Positions 54,801-64,000 of a stretch of DNA of 64,000 bases are shown in pieces. The notes beneath the pieces are model-generated. The model was not told the DNA's origin, did no database searches, and saw only the letters and a list, made by a program, of their open reading frames with translations. This DNA comes from Endocalyx cinctus. Its lineage: Eukaryota; Ascomycota; Sordariomycetes; Amphisphaeriales; Apiosporaceae. The stretch's first letter is position 1; each line of letters starts with the position of its first letter. The stretch is from positions 1,302,001 through 1,366,000 of the forward strand of contig BCKC01000004.1 of assembly GCA_001600455.1 (NCBI GenBank). Direction: 5' to 3'. The position numbers and the translations under genes are program-made.

Positions 54801-56292
54801 AAGCCCCTTCTCGCTGCTTAGGTGGTGCTTTCTGGATGGGAACTGGAGAATTAAGGTCTATCGGCGCCGACATATCTTTGGCCAAGGGGGGGGGGAGGGG
54901 AGCCACGTCCTTATAAGGACTCATGTTGCCATCCATCGGAGTTGTATCACTACCGAGAAGATCCCAGCGACTATTATGATACAGCTGCGGGAACTTCTTG
55001 TAAAATGATCTATCCGACAAGTCTTGGGCTGCATACATGAACTGCTCCGGAGTGAACTTGGGTCGTAGCTCGTATAGTGCAAGCGCCTTTTTGAGAAGCC
55101 TGTAAGCTACTTTTAGATGCCTCGTGGCTATATCATGCGAATTATAGGGGAATCTCAGTAAGATACGGGAGCCAATCTCTCGTGCCATAGCCGCGAAGAC
55201 TCCATTATGGTTCTCGGCGATCTGTGTCGCTGCATGAACCCCTGTCAACCATGCAGCGGGAAACTGTGCAAGGGCAACAATAAGCAATCCGTTCAGTTCT
55301 ATGCAGCTGACTGTCGCGTCATCCATATCGGATCCGCATTCTAACTTCAACTCGAATGACATCGGTTGTTCATTCAACAACCATCGGTGCGCATAATAAT
55401 TAAAGTAGAATTCGTCATAGTCTCTCGGCTCCATCATTGTTCTGTTATGTTTGGGGGTTCGAAAGAATTCTATCCAATCCGGAATCGCTACTCTGGAAGC
55501 GGCCTCGAAGTCCTCCTGGGTCCAAGTCGGCTCAACACCAGCGTCACGGCAGAGCGATAGGAATCCTTGAAAGTTTTTTGCGAGTGCATGTTTCGCGACC
55601 GTGCCAGTTGAAGCTGCTATTCCGAAAATACAGTATGCGCTTTTTCCTACCATGTTGCTTAGATTTTCCTGACAAAGGGATTTCTCTGGAGGATCGGAAT
55701 GCCAAAAAGACATCCTCGCGGGTGAGAGGTAGTACGCAGATTCCCAGCATGGCCTGTAATCTTTTTGAAAGTACTTGTCAAAATTAGGCATTGCACGCTC
55801 AGGTATGACCTGAGGGGGCGGCTCCTTAGCTTTGAAGGGCCGAAAGAGAGATCGCGATTGGTGTGTTTCATAGTGGATAGGTGGTTCATCGGGAGAATTG
55901 GAAGGTGGGTCAATGATAGGTTCAAATAGGAGGACAGGTGAACCTTGGTTAAATGTCTCGATGGGAGGGGATAGGTCGACGGGGTCCAAGTCTGATTTCG
56001 ATTCTGGGAGTGAGGTGGAAGCAGGATGAGACTGGAAGGGAGCGCCAGGCTCGGCAGATAGTTTCAATTTGCTAAGTAACAGGGGCTTATCTGACTTGAG
56101 AGCGGAAGAATTGGAGAGTAGGTCATGAATTTCGAGCAAAGGTGATGGGGTGGATGAAGGAAAGTTAGTTTTTGGCTGGTTGTTGCTGTTATTTTGATTT
56201 TTAATACTGGAAACATTATGAATGGATGAAAACAAAGGTTGAATGGCGGATTGCTGAGCTAGCAACGCGGTAATTGTTTTCGAAATTCCCAT
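51874..56292 (-). CDS. Large single-pass membrane-like repeat protein, 1,472 codons
   Basis: One uninterrupted frame from an ATG at 56292. The N-terminal ~850 residues contain a globular-looking part (about residues 165-450, for example YYLSPARMSFWHSDPPEKSL and HDIATRHLKVAYRLLKKALA) and disordered, charged stretches. Residues ~867-952 are imperfect repeats of KPEDRKPE / KPEYR. A single strong hydrophobic segment follows at about 984-1006 (VIYPMIAIVATAIGVAVGV). The region after it is rich in N-x-S/T sites and includes TGSLGLP repeats near 1362-1394, so it may face the exterior. No signal peptide, enzyme motif or family was recognised. Length and openness argue for a real gene; an intron near the 3' end is possible. 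Confidence 0.65.
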   Translation of the reverse strand: MGISKTITALLAQQSAIQPLFSSIHNVSSIKNQNNSNNQPKTNFPSSTPSPLLEIHDLLSNSSALKSDKPLLLSKLKLSAEPGAPFQSHPASTSLPESKSDLDPVDLSPPIETFNQGSPVLLFEPIIDPPSNSPDEPPIHYETHQSRSLFRPFKAKEPPPQVIPERAMPNFDKYFQKDYRPCWESAYYLSPARMSFWHSDPPEKSLCQENLSNMVGKSAYCIFGIAASTGTVAKHALAKNFQGFLSLCRDAGVEPTWTQEDFEAASRVAIPDWIEFFRTPKHNRTMMEPRDYDEFYFNYYAHRWLLNEQPMSFELKLECGSDMDDATVSCIELNGLLIVALAQFPAAWLTGVHAATQIAENHNGVFAAMAREIGSRILLRFPYNSHDIATRHLKVAYRLLKKALALYELRPKFTPEQFMYAAQDLSDRSFYKKFPQLYHNSRWDLLGSDTTPMDGNMSPYKDVAPLPPPLAKDMSAPIDLNSPVPIQKAPPKQREGASHDAKLLSDPGYTIPDALPLLDHQGQETTGKLPSQTDASHNTDRWFDDNTDISPLGWHDYHEEEYQSVPRDLRVRSSPYQNTQPLAAVPEGEAVVTELPLARPKVRHIRRTTPLDEKIEEGNVVPARPEPYDDATRRRSSPSFQQNEIYDTGTRESSGQQVDHVNPRLDPGYRINPPMPRTRLHPIKTLQKKSSPPQSSHEEIPAPNDRTAEWVNAQRDQHQYDLNHPIHYDVIGSPHIRFPPVNLPPITSDYIHRLSRPLSDDRSSGSLSDDRPWYEERPWDENRLSAARPPRGNSRPPHNDRPSTPWYEERPWEASARSRHDHRLSGTLGTLPGALGTFGNNPTSINYVITYPPILPVVLVPKSHDIAGTKNRGYSKPEDRKPEYRKPEYRKPEDRKPEDRKPEYREPEDRKPEDRKPEDRKPEDRKPEHKKPEDKKPEHKKPEDIKPDHKESGGKCTNCVDEINFKPNWKKIAKMALFDGTNTLLHTYVIYPMIAIVATAIGVAVGVTRKNDHEVKKPHEHTHKPIYITSTSPPPQYTPNTDDTARKHENYEDVPYEVTASNVEDQLNQLNNNPNRSFSEFEKLPNSQNITTDLEYHGQQAAMGKERIWEPYDPYNQEVIKRLWGRSILMQTMTSPWAIQRLANGYKEAIGQDMWEEICKLSDMIHGNATQWSPTSITYRYIAAQNTVKTLSIIVASDPSKNETVIAGGIEATLATIASSVGISDRENPLDGVHPDFAANYWDYRHDVYRRGKDGDVRDQMSHIIDLYIHGHGGILLSQGIGTGFNSSNSSTKFANGSSTSTIEIARTTNTSILNITILRTESTSASVFYLNITNTTTSMIPSTTPASLIFGSGGFPDSRNTSRFPTGSLGLPTGSLGLPTGSLGIPTGFMTTTSRKPWASPWLNQTWATGFAHETAISKIGQAKEITVSPVLTLVRVMRKTLVTHRPSLAVPDNSTVSLRSYTTPNYFRFL

Positions 56293-58065
56293 GGCTACTT
56301 GACCAGGTACATTTGAAAGAATGGACTACTTCTATCAATGTAGGCAAAAGAGTAGAGTACAATATGGAGTTCAGGAAGTAAAACAAAGTATGAAATTTCT
56401 TTCGACACGTTTCGGAATCACGTCAATATATATATTCTCCATACTCAATTAACTTAGCTTCGATCTAATTAGATCTTGTTGAGTGAATCACCCGGATGAT
56501 ACGACCCGGATCGATGATGTATGTTTAGAATGTTCAAGCACTTCTAGTATAGTTAATAGTTACTTTTATCGATTAAAGACTTTTCTATATTCGTGAATAA
56601 TAAGTTTAAGGGTGCTTTCTAGAAAGTGGCAACTGGAATTTGGTGAACAGGGTCAGAGATGGGGTAATTATCGCTTCGGACAAGATAAACTGCATGATAG
56701 TAACGGCAACGGAAGAAGATATTTGTAACATGTTGATGTAGTGTGCAGTAGCCTGTAACAATCTTAATGATGTCTAGTATAAGAGAAATGATAGGGACTA
56801 GAGTGAATTAATAGGTGAGTAGATGCTTTGTTGAGCGGTCTTTACCCTGCCTGTGTTGCAAAGCTCTTACTTGAAGCAAATTCACCTGCTGAGTATGTTC
56901 GGCAATTACATTCTTGGAGAAGAGAACACATACAGCCTAGACACCTAGGAAATATTAATATGTTTCTATTAGTTAATCGAGCAGCCTAGAATCGCAATGT
57001 TGGGTAGGAATTCTAGCAGTCGTTCGCTGTTTCTAGTAATTGAGGCACCTCGTATTACTTAATTAGAATTACCTTTCACACCAAGGCGAAATAATAATAA
57101 TAATAATAATAAATAGATCAATGTAAGCCTGATCGCAAACCTTATTCCAGAAGTAATGTATGAATATAACCCTTGTATTATTAGAGACACGTATCAAAGA
57201 AGAGATTGGAATTGAAATCCGTGGTGGCGGAATGGTGCAAGTAGAATTTTTAGATTCTCACTTTACTACCGCTGTGAACATAGAATAAGCCAGTGAGATG
57301 ATTTACTCTTTAAATTATTAGCTAAAGTATATTCCGTCTATACTGTCACCTGCCGAAGTTTTTGTACTATTTTTATTTTTATTTATTTATTTATTCCCCG
57401 CCTCTTCTGAATATAGAGTCAGAGCCCGGTCCTCCACGCTTTTGCCTTTCACAATTTTTAAACAGCACAGTTCTTATGAATAACCTGCATCTAGATCGCC
57501 ACTTCGTTCAATTCCTTGCCCTAGATCTACAAATAATCCATCGTAGCATTTGCAACCAGTCAAAGTAACTTGCGAATCAGACGTTCCAGGTAAGCATGAA
57601 TACCAACTGTTTTAGTTAAGATTAATCCAGTTGTGATAAAAATGGATACTGGAGAGATTTTGAATAAAAACTATTAACTTAGCCTTGGATGATAAACAAA
57701 AGGGGGTTCTATCGTACAAGTGATTAGTTAGACGGTTTCTCTTAAGACGGAAGGCATCTTTCTTCGTCTTTGCAAAACGGGCACTTTAGTAGCCATTTCT
57801 ATCATATCGAGTCTCACCCAGTCGAGATTTGTGAAAAGCACTTTCTCGTTACATACATGAAACCATTTAATCCCCATTACGCCGCATATATACGTGACCG
57901 TATTTCTAAACCTTCGGGTGGTATAAACTGTGAAATTGTCCAGACTGGTCCAGACTCCGTTTCGAAGATAGTCATATCTCATTAAAAAGCAAGGCCCAAC
58001 TTTAGAAGGTTCGCTTATTTCCGTCAAGGTAGTGATGATAAAATAGTAGAAGAAAATAGCCCATG
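56293..58065. other. Intergenic region between the giant gene and KIN17
   Basis: Contains an AAT microsatellite at about 57089-57113 and AT-rich sequence. A 99-codon minus frame at 57728-58027 begins with a non-ATG codon and has no similarity, so it is not called. Confidence 0.4.
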
Positions 58066-59160
58066 TTAAATCCTTTGACGTTTGTTCGAGGAAATATTTC
58101 CGAATCTCGAACCAGAGCTCTCGCGCACTCTTTTTCTTTCAAGCTCTTCTTTCATAATCCTCTCTGCTTCGCTTATCTTCTTGGGCTGTTCGAAAACGGA
58201 CGAGGATTTCGGCTTGGACGAGACGCCGAGGGCATTTTTCTTTTTCGCCGCCGCGAACACGTTCTTCGGTTGAGGTTTCGCCGGCCCCATTTTCATTAGC
58301 ACTGTACCAGCCGCCGTCGGGCTCGGTTTCGGTTTTGCCGAGTTCTCTACGCTTATTCTAGCAGTAGTTGGAGAGGCATGCCTAACCTCGGTGGAGGAGG
58401 TTTCTGATTTCTGCTCTTTATTGCTGGACCGATCGCCGTCGTTTCCTGCGGTCGGGAGTGTTGACGGTTCAGCTAAGACGGCGGACTTGGGGCCGAAGGA
58501 CAGCTGTATTTTTTCTCCTCCTTGCCTCTGCAGCCCTTTCTCTTCTACCGGTGCGGCATCGGCATCGGCATCGGCGTCGGCGTCATCGTTTTTGTTATCC
58601 CGGGCATTCGCCTCTTTCTTGGCTCGACGTATCTGCTCTCTTATCATCCTCTGCTCGCGCTCCTCGTCCCCTTTGTCTTGCTGTTCTTTCCTACGGACCG
58701 CTTCTTTTCGTCGTAGGGCCTCGGGGGAGTTGTCTACCCAGGCGATCTGTATGCCCTTATCGGTCTCCTCCACCCTGCAGATACCCTCTCGTCCTAGGTA
58801 TTTGGCAAACTCGGTGAGGGACGGCCATTTAGTGGCGTTCATATGCGTGTGCTCTTTCTCAGCGATGTAAGACTGATAAAAGTGATTGATGCCGACTTGT
58901 TTTTCGCCGTGCGAAGTTCGGAGAAGGCGGATGAAGTCTTTAAGGAATGTGTTGCTGTACTCGTTAATGACTTTCTTCGGATCTTCGCCGACTAACTGCA
59001 TGGCGCGTACGTGTCCTTCACTCAAGCAGTGCTGCTTAAAGGCGTTTTCGTCTCTCATTTGACGCTCACAAACTTGGCAAAACCATCTAAGCTTTTGAAG
59101 TCCTACCATCTTCATCCTCTTGTTTAGATATTTAGTCGAGCCTACCTCTGCTTTCGGCAT
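58066..59160 (-). CDS. KIN17: DNA/RNA-binding protein KIN17
   Basis: Intronless, 364 residues. The start MPKAEVGSTKYLNKRMKMVG is the conserved KIN17 N-terminus. A C2H2 zinc finger follows with Cys28, Cys31, His44 and His50 (WFCQVCERQMRD ... HCLSEGH), then the winged-helix domain including FIRLLRTSHGEKQVGINHFY and EFAKYLGREGICRVEETDKG. The C-terminal half is charged and low complexity (a DADADADADA run and RRKEAVRRKEQQDKGDEERE); no C-terminal SH3-like/KOW domain of animal KIN17 is evident. KIN17 acts in the nucleus in DNA repair, replication and RNA processing. Confidence 0.93.
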   Translation of the reverse strand: MPKAEVGSTKYLNKRMKMVGLQKLRWFCQVCERQMRDENAFKQHCLSEGHVRAMQLVGEDPKKVINEYSNTFLKDFIRLLRTSHGEKQVGINHFYQSYIAEKEHTHMNATKWPSLTEFAKYLGREGICRVEETDKGIQIAWVDNSPEALRRKEAVRRKEQQDKGDEEREQRMIREQIRRAKKEANARDNKNDDADADADADAAPVEEKGLQRQGGEKIQLSFGPKSAVLAEPSTLPTAGNDGDRSSNKEQKSETSSTEVRHASPTTARISVENSAKPKPSPTAAGTVLMKMGPAKPQPKNVFAAAKKKNALGVSSKPKSSSVFEQPKKISEAERIMKEELERKRVRESSGSRFGNISSNKRQRI

Positions 59161-60046
59161 CTTGGCTATGATTTTTTTTTTCTCCCCGATATTTCTGATT
59201 TATATATCAGCAAGGATGAGATTTATAGGCGAAGGATGGAAACGGATACGAGAAGTCGTTGCAATAAAAATAGATGATGATGATGATATGTGTATGTTAC
59301 ATAGCTACCTAATTGAATTGACGAGTGCCAGGAAAACGTCGGAAAGGTAGAAAGCGGTATACGGTGGCAGTATATCACGTAATCAGCTAGTATCCTGGCA
59401 GCCCAGCTGCCAGGGGTGTGAGGTTAGCAAAATGCTTACCTTATCCATTTTGTACATGATGTCAGTGCGCAAGCCTGCACCTCACGAGGAAATAGAAAAT
59501 TTCCACACACGCAGAACACAGTCGACCTTTATACCAAGTAAATAGTTTCTCATCATCATAAATCATACGAAATCACATCTCAAAGCTTGGTCAATATGCC
59601 GGTATATTTATTAGAGCCCAGAGAACGATTCGTAGGATAGTATATACGTAATACACGTCATTTCATAATAATTTATACAGATCTACCACCTCGCTTCAGA
59701 AGTATTGCTTCCAAACTTTCATCGTTAATAGTGCTAATATGCATTGTAAATTATAAATAGACGACTATAGATTACACAAAGGAACCGGTCAGAAATATAT
59801 TACGAATGAAGCTTAACTGATGAAGGAGGTTTGGGAGCTTAACAATCATATAAAGTGTACTCCGTACTATGTAAATATTTCCTAGAATTGGGGATTGAGG
59901 AACTATCTACTTCTATGATTCGAAAGAGAGCTCAGCACCCTATTCATAACGCTCCATCACTTAACATTAGAGCTCCGAAACGACGTCCTACTTTGTCTTA
60001 CTTCTCCGTCACAGTAAAGCCCCGAATTCCACTACGAGCGTTTATT
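59161..60046. other. Intergenic region with an LTR-like copy
   Basis: KIN17 promoter on the left and 3' UTR of the BNR gene on the right. The repeat copy at 59843-60013 is the only clear feature; a GATGATGATGATGAT run lies near 59273-59287. Confidence 0.45.
59843..60013 (-). mobile_element. LTR-like dispersed repeat, copy 3 (internally deleted)
   Basis: Shares GTACTATGTAAATAT, TTGAGGAACTATCTACTTC and TTCTCCGTCACA with the other copies but lacks most of the middle (about 60 bp shorter). It lies 34 bp beyond the stop codon of the BNR-repeat gene, so it probably forms part of that gene's 3' UTR. Confidence 0.6.
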
Positions 60047-61318
60047 TTAATCGAACCCAACTCTTTCGAAAGCTGATCTGGACCTAGCATCTCCATCTCC
60101 ATCATCCCCATTACCCCCTGTATCGGTGCCATTACAGCAATCCCATGAAGCAACCAACCTTGCCATTCGTCCTTCAGGCCCAGAGGCCCAGCAGATCCCA
60201 CCGAAACTGTTGCAATTGACACTGTCAAAAGGGCCGTCGTCGAATCCATGCCAAGTTCGTCCTCCGTCGACACTGAAATCGGAGCCCGACGGTCCCACGG
60301 CGATCGCCAAGGGCCTAGTGAACTGCCATGACCACGCGGATCCCGATCGGAAACCGCGCGGCCGCTGATCCGGTACGTTCCAGCTCTCGCCTCCGTCGTT
60401 CGTCCAGGCCGCGTTCGCGGTGCTGACGTTAGGCCGGAGCAGGTCGCCGCCGACGACGATGCCTACTTCCTTGTAGAGGAACTGCACGGACGCGGCTCCC
60501 GAAGCACCCCCGCCCACGAACATGTCTCCGTCGATCGGGAGCCCGCGCACCGTCCAGCTAGCGCCGTCGTCCGTGGTGCGGAACACGCGTGCCTGGTCGC
60601 GTTGGCCCGTGACGAACCACCAGTGGCCGTTGATTCCGCCGTTGATGCATGTGCCACTGCTGGCGAAGATAAACTCCCCCTCGAGGGTGCGCGGTAGCTT
60701 GTACGGGTCGAAGGCGTACCACGTGTAGCCCATGTCGAAAGTTCTTCTTATGCGGAAGTGTCCAGGACTCTTGTATTCCGGTACCGAGTCGGCCAGAATC
60801 AGGCCGTGGTACGGCGCGTCCCGGGAGAAGGCGACGCAGTCGAAAAAGTCATCTTCGCCTCCACCCCTGAGAGATGTCCTCCAGTTTATGGCGCCGTCGT
60901 ACACGACGTGGTATATGCCGGATTTCCTACCGTGCCCGACGGACACGAGTATGGCATCCCTGTCCGACCACGCTTGCACGTCTCGATAATCCTTCGTTTC
61001 GTTCAGGAACTCAGGTGATACATCCTCCCAGTTCACTCCCCCATCAATCGTCCGTAGCACTATGCCGTCGGATCCGGCCGCCCAAATGACTTTTTCGGAG
61101 ACGACAGATAAACTGCGGATGCGCGCCGCCGTTTTCGTGTCATGTACCTCCCAACGCAACTTCGGGAAGTCGGTTCCATTGTTGTTTGTATTGTTTGTAC
61201 TCGGAGGCGGTTCCGTATCATTAAGTTTCAGGGGTGTTGTTATAACTAAGGATACAAGACAGGCTGCCCAAGTCATAAGTATTATGAATCGCCGAGACAT
61301 CTCGCTACTCTCTGACAT
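60047..61318 (-). CDS. Secreted BNR/Asp-box beta-propeller protein
   Basis: Intronless, 423 residues. A signal peptide is likely after Met1 or Met7 (RRFIILMTWAACLVSLVITT). Five Asp-box repeats of the S/T-x-D-x-G-x-x-W type are seen: TIDGGVNW, TFDMGYTW, TTDDGASW, TNDGGESW and SVDGGRTW, spaced about 50-90 residues, which makes a multi-blade propeller. This layout occurs in sialidase-like and YCF48-like proteins. No sialidase catalytic arginine triad or Tyr/Glu pair could be assigned, so a catalytic role is not claimed. N-glycosylation sites (NNTNNNGT; NETK) fit secretion. The short C-terminal tail after residue 400 is Gly/Asp-rich. Confidence 0.75.
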   Translation of the reverse strand: MSESSEMSRRFIILMTWAACLVSLVITTPLKLNDTEPPPSTNNTNNNGTDFPKLRWEVHDTKTAARIRSLSVVSEKVIWAAGSDGIVLRTIDGGVNWEDVSPEFLNETKDYRDVQAWSDRDAILVSVGHGRKSGIYHVVYDGAINWRTSLRGGGEDDFFDCVAFSRDAPYHGLILADSVPEYKSPGHFRIRRTFDMGYTWYAFDPYKLPRTLEGEFIFASSGTCINGGINGHWWFVTGQRDQARVFRTTDDGASWTVRGLPIDGDMFVGGGASGAASVQFLYKEVGIVVGGDLLRPNVSTANAAWTNDGGESWNVPDQRPRGFRSGSAWSWQFTRPLAIAVGPSGSDFSVDGGRTWHGFDDGPFDSVNCNSFGGICWASGPEGRMARLVASWDCCNGTDTGGNGDDGDGDARSRSAFERVGFD

Positions 61319-62645
61319 ATACGTGCATCAATGGTATTAACTGCTTGTTTCGCAATATAAATTATGGTTATATCCCAGTAGTGAATTTTTTTGATGATCG
61401 GTAATTCGAAATGAGAAAAAAGGGGGACGAGAGGGGATATGATCTAAATAGGATCTTTTAACAGTAAGTTATATACTGAACACTCTCAAGATCTGGGAAT
61501 TGATGCTTGGAAGAATAATTATTCTATCTGAAGCGTTTGTATCCTATATATACTATGGATGGATGGTTAAAGTTCGTGTTAGGTGCCAGCTAATCACCAG
61601 CTACCCTGGCGTGAATATATTATGATTATGAATATACTATAATGATATCTATTATATATATCTAGCCTTTGTTTTATATATATGATATGGAGAAAAGCCC
61701 AAGCATCAATGTGCTATCAGGCCCTACCTTTAACTAGCTGGTATCGTGCAGCCTACCCTTATTATGATAGAACCCATTCCCGTACAACTTGATGCTTTGT
61801 TCTAATAATTAGTGGAAGGAATAGTTTGGCATAAAGTTAAGCGGTTAGCCGAAGGGCTATTGGGAAAGTTTTAATAGATCAAAAACAATAAGAACATTTC
61901 CCTAAGTTAAAATCAATGAACAGAGGGTTATATGGGTTCTCTTTTAACTTTATAGCGATCTTCCTTACCTGAAAATTTAGACAATAGAATGTAGCTAACG
62001 ACGGGCCAAGTCTTTTTTTCATTTTCTTTCGTCATCTGAGCTCTTTTCCCGTTCGACTTTCAACCTTTGTTCTTGCGCTTAGGGCGTTGGGTATGATGTA
62101 GCAAGTATCGCACACTCGCTTCCTCAGCCTTATTATTAGAAGAAATATATCATCGGCAATCATATAGAGTGTACTACGTAAATACTTCATTGAATTAGGG
62201 CTTAAGGATCTATGTACTTCCATGAATCAAAAGAGAGCTCAGCACCATATTTACAATACTTTCAGAGCTGGTAATACGTAATTAATTATAAGATTGGTCA
62301 ATCTCTCAGACCGGATGGGTGAGCATGATTCCACCCCTTAATTTTACGCCTCCGAAACCAGGTCCCGTTCAGTCCTACTTCTCCGTCACAATACTTGCAC
62401 ATAATTAGAATTTTTGGACTAAGGCATATTAGTGAAGATTGGTATAAGTCACACTTATACGATATATATAATACATGATGAGTGACTGAAGTATGTACAG
62501 GAAAAAAAAAACAATATGTTCCAGAATGAAAAACGCTCGATTTAGCTTTCGATAATTACCTACTGCAAAAGACGCATCTTGCATCTTAAGCAAAACCAAA
62601 AGTCTCCGAACACCAAGTCTAAGTACTCCTTAGAAAATCGAGTTC
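61319..62645. other. Intergenic region with an LTR-like copy
   Basis: BNR gene promoter and chitinase 3' flank. The repeat at 62157-62390 is the only clear feature. The rest is AT-rich with many TATA-type strings. Confidence 0.45.
62157..62390 (-). mobile_element. LTR-like dispersed repeat, copy 4
   Basis: Full-length 234-bp copy ending in CTCCGTCACA, in the same orientation as copies 2 and 3. It keeps CATTGAATTAGGGCTTAAGG and GATTCCACCCCTTAATTT. Confidence 0.7.
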
Positions 62646-63760
62646 CTACCAAATCCGCCCTTGTAAGTTATCCCCAAAAGTCCACCCTTGAGATCCGTCC
62701 CAGTTGATGGACCAGGTCATCAACCCTTTAAGCTCACCGGCGTAGTGATCCCAAGCCTGACCCACCAGATCCGGCGACATGTACCCGCTGCCGGCACCCG
62801 ACTGCGCGGGTAGGCCGGGAACTTGCATCGAGTAGGGCAGCTGGATGGTGTTACCCTGGATGACCAACCCTTCGTTCAGGCAGTCGGTCTGGGCGATGAA
62901 TCCATCGACGGTCCCGGCCGCGTACGAGTTTCCTGAGCAGTCGTACATCTCGCCGTTGTAGTACTGCATGTTCAGCCACCACAGCCGGCCGTTATCGGCG
63001 TACTTCTTAATAATCGGGAGGTAGGAGCCCCAGATTGACCCGTAGGTGACCGAGCCACCCGTCACGTACGCCGTCTCGGGCGCCATGGTTAATCCGAAGT
63101 TGTCTGGCATCTCGGCGAGGATGCCATCAATTATGCGGATCAGGTTGGATTGCGAGGTGGACAGGTCGGTGAAGCTGCTGCCGCCCGTCAAACCGGCTTC
63201 TATATCGATGTCGATACCGTCAAAGTTGTAGGTCTTCAAGATAGGAACAATCGTCGCGATGAAGTTGTCGGCGACATCGCTCGAGCTGAGATCTATGGAT
63301 GCGGTAGCGCCCCCTATAGACAATAGGATGGTGGCTCCCGCTGCCTTGGCCTCGCACATTTCGGCCGGAGTCCACACTTTCACCCCAGTGTCCATGCCGT
63401 CTTCCCATAACGCTGTTCCGTCTGAAACGATGACGGGGAATGCGGCCATGAGGACATTGTATCCATGGCCGAGAATATCAGGATTCTCGATCTCGGTCCA
63501 ACCGAAACCAGGATGAACGCCATTGGAAGAACCGTCCCCTGGTAATTACCAGAACAACTCGCACGTTAGTCTTCTGATAAAATACTTCGCCCAACACTAC
63601 GGATATACTTACAATTTTCAAGATACCCTTGTAGGACCTTTCCTGAGGGTTTCCCCTTAGTGTCGCATGTGTCAGCTTGTCTAGTTGAGGGCATGGCGCC
63701 AACTAAGGTCGACGCCATAGCTGACAGGACAGCGCATCCTGTCAAAAATAAACGAGTCAT
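62646..63760 (-). CDS. Secreted GH18 chitinase
   Basis: Two exons (63613-63760 and 62646-63538) join in phase to 346 residues. A signal peptide is present (MTRLFLTGCAVLSAMASTLV then GAMPSTRQ). The start of the mature protein leads into VLQGYLENWDGSSNGVHPGF. The catalytic signature DGIDIDIE is intact, with the proton donor Glu163. SIGGATAS (the SxGG motif) lies about 35 residues earlier, and MTWSINWD near the C-terminus is the usual last strand of the barrel. Secreted chitinases of this class cut chitin for nutrition or wall remodelling. No carbohydrate-binding module or GPI anchor is seen. Confidence 0.92.
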
Positions 63761-64000
63761 GATCAGAAACAAAAAATGTTACGAAAATTTAGAGAAAGAT
63801 CTGGCGGTTCGTGAACGGCCAAATTGACTGATATTTTTTCTCCACGCATAGCCCCTCTATCATACTTAAACGTACACGGGCCATAAAGCCAACTTATAGT
63901 AGCATATTTATCACTTAGATTTGCCTAATCTACCTCAACTCACCCGACTGTTCGCGCGTGAAATCATGGGTAGTAACATGAAGGGAACCAACTTGGCAGG
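63761..64000. other. Chitinase upstream region to window edge
   Basis: 240 bp of AT-rich sequence upstream of the chitinase ATG. No further gene start is readable before the window ends. Confidence 0.4.

Noticed and set aside
57728..58027. 99-codon minus-strand frame
   Set aside because: It begins with TTG instead of ATG, has no recognisable family and sits in the 3' flank of KIN17.
60047..61318. Active sialidase
   Set aside because: Asp-boxes alone do not define one; the arginine triad and Tyr/Glu nucleophile pair were not found.

Overview
This window reads as nuclear DNA of a filamentous ascomycete, most likely a Sordariomycete (possibly Xylariales; that placement is inference from protein flavour only). 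The evidence is short introns with GTAAGT-type donors and YAG acceptors, Zn(II)2Cys6, MCT-type MFS, CTP1, BSD2, SLD2 and KIN17 proteins of fungal type, low gene density, and transposon remnants whose differences are mostly C:G to T:A changes. Two ambiguous bases (10014, 10036) sit inside a tandem repeat.

Left part (1-9.6 kb): mostly mitochondrial housekeeping. It holds a truncated presequence gene (1-93), the complex I 23-kDa subunit NDUFS8, a protein-isoaspartate methyltransferase with an optional mitochondrial leader, the citrate carrier CTP1 and a small UQCC2/Cbp6-like protein, followed by the metal-homeostasis protein BSD2.

9.8-22 kb: gene-poor. A 58-bp tandem repeat, a lineage-specific repeat protein, a cryptic spliced gene near 14 kb, an intronless C2-domain protein, a Cys-rich protein with a possible deamidase-like Cys/His pair, one LTR-like repeat, and a small basic two-exon gene.

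22-36 kb: an MCT-family transporter next to a Zn2Cys6 regulator; SLD2 divergent from a TOPORS-like RING protein, with an E2F/MCB-like site cluster on the SLD2 side; and a divergent pair of iron-type alcohol dehydrogenase and MmgE/PrpD dehydratase sharing a 1.27-kb intergenic region that contains a CGG palindrome.

37-51.7 kb: a degenerate zone. It has an F-box-like fungal gene, a 720-bp TIR element, a short-chain dehydrogenase, a broken TPR fragment, about 7 kb of repeats and foldbacks, and an ankyrin pseudogene split by a 1,055-bp TIR element that itself carries a 126-bp MITE.

51.8-64 kb: a 1,472-codon single-pass membrane-like repeat protein, KIN17, a secreted BNR-repeat protein and a secreted GH18 chitinase, with three more LTR-like copies between them. 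No NRPS, PKS or terpene synthase, CRISPR array, rRNA or convincing tRNA was seen.
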